From assembly GCA_050485645.1 (NCBI GenBank), contig JBJHBT010000003.1, forward strand, positions 129,041 through 193,040: 64,000 nt of DNA. The letters are read 5' to 3'. The notes under the pieces were generated by a model, which worked only from the letters and a program-made list of their open reading frames with translations, was not told the origin of the DNA and ran no database searches. A program made the translations under genes and the position numbers. Positions 63,892-64,000 of the stretch are shown here, piece after piece. Each line of letters opens with the position of its first letter. Within the stretch, counting starts at the first letter, position 1. The DNA comes from JBJHBP01 sp050485645 (GTDB lineage: Bacteria; Pseudomonadota; Gammaproteobacteria; Steroidobacterales; Rariloculaceae).

Positions 63892-63962
63892 GGTGGAGGT
63901 GTCGGTCTGTCTGGTTCATAATCACGGCCGCATCTTACCTGATTGTCTGGAGCGAGTGGACT

Positions 63963-64000
63963 GTGGAGCGGCACGATCTGCGCAAGGCGGGCCTCAAGGT
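63963..64000 (+). CDS. fur: Ferric uptake regulator Fur (start only, 3' partial)
   Basis: GTG 63963 with GGAGCGAG upstream opens VERHDLRKAGLKV, the conserved Fur N-terminus (DLRKAGLKVTLPR), and runs off the window end. A CATAAT -10 box lies at 63917-63922. The bamE-fur divergent order supports the call. Confidence 0.85.
   Translation, partial: MERHDLRKAGLK

Overview
This 64 kb window is chromosomal DNA from a GC-rich gammaproteobacterium. The lineage rests on gene order: divergent gcvR-bcp and dapA-lipoprotein; tRNA-Ser, 4.5S RNA, dnaX-ybaB-recR; and ssrA, smpB, ratA-rnfH, bamE and fur. The tmRNA tag ANDDNYALAA also fits. A Chromatiales-like or Wenzhouxiangella-like member is plausible, but genus cannot be settled from the sequence alone.

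Layout. 1-5.6 kb: a TRAP transporter (dctPQM), sppA, hslR and a SixA-like phosphatase. 5.7-12.1 kb: a SUF iron-sulfur operon on the minus strand (Rrf2 regulator, sufB, C, D, S, U, T) with a readable promoter overlapped by an IscR-type site. 12.2-19.7 kb: bepA, bcp, gcvR, dapA, a very short BamC-like lipoprotein, a diguanylate cyclase, an ExeA-like ATPase and a DsbA-like lipoprotein. 20.1-25.5 kb: tRNA-Ser, SRP RNA, dnaX, ybaB, recR, hinT, rsgA, orn and a DUF1249 gene. 25.6-36.9 kb: prc, several lineage-specific coiled-coil, membrane and lipoprotein genes, an AAA ATPase, a YceI lipoprotein and a serine hydrolase. 37-40.1 kb: a translationally overlapping trio of cstA, a small protein ending in Cys-Cys, and an ArsA/Get3-type ATPase. 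40.2-43.7 kb: a divergent C39-peptidase ABC exporter and HlyD-type adaptor. 43.8-56.3 kb: an accessory region with an SDR, katG, a universal stress protein, SulP, PPK2, an arsRBC operon, a decayed GlyGly-CTERM gene and gltS. 56.5-59.5 kb: a 3 kb element inserted at the 3' end of ssrA. It is bounded by 23-bp direct repeats and carries hipBA and a TspO-like gene. 59.5-64 kb: ssrA, smpB, a microcin-like small gene pair, an NSS transporter, ratA, rnfH, bamE and the start of fur.

The most interesting signal is a 44-codon ORF (60627-60761) missed by usual length cut-offs. It has a textbook double-glycine leader (MRELTVNEVQSVSGG) and a 29-residue hydrophobic core, and is followed by an 84-aa two-helix membrane protein positioned like an immunity protein. 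The C39 exporter and HlyD adaptor 17-20 kb away have the machinery such a peptide needs, so the window may encode a class II microcin system split over two loci. Second is the ssrA-integrated hipBA island with three nearly identical 14-bp palindromic operators spaced about 50 bp apart.
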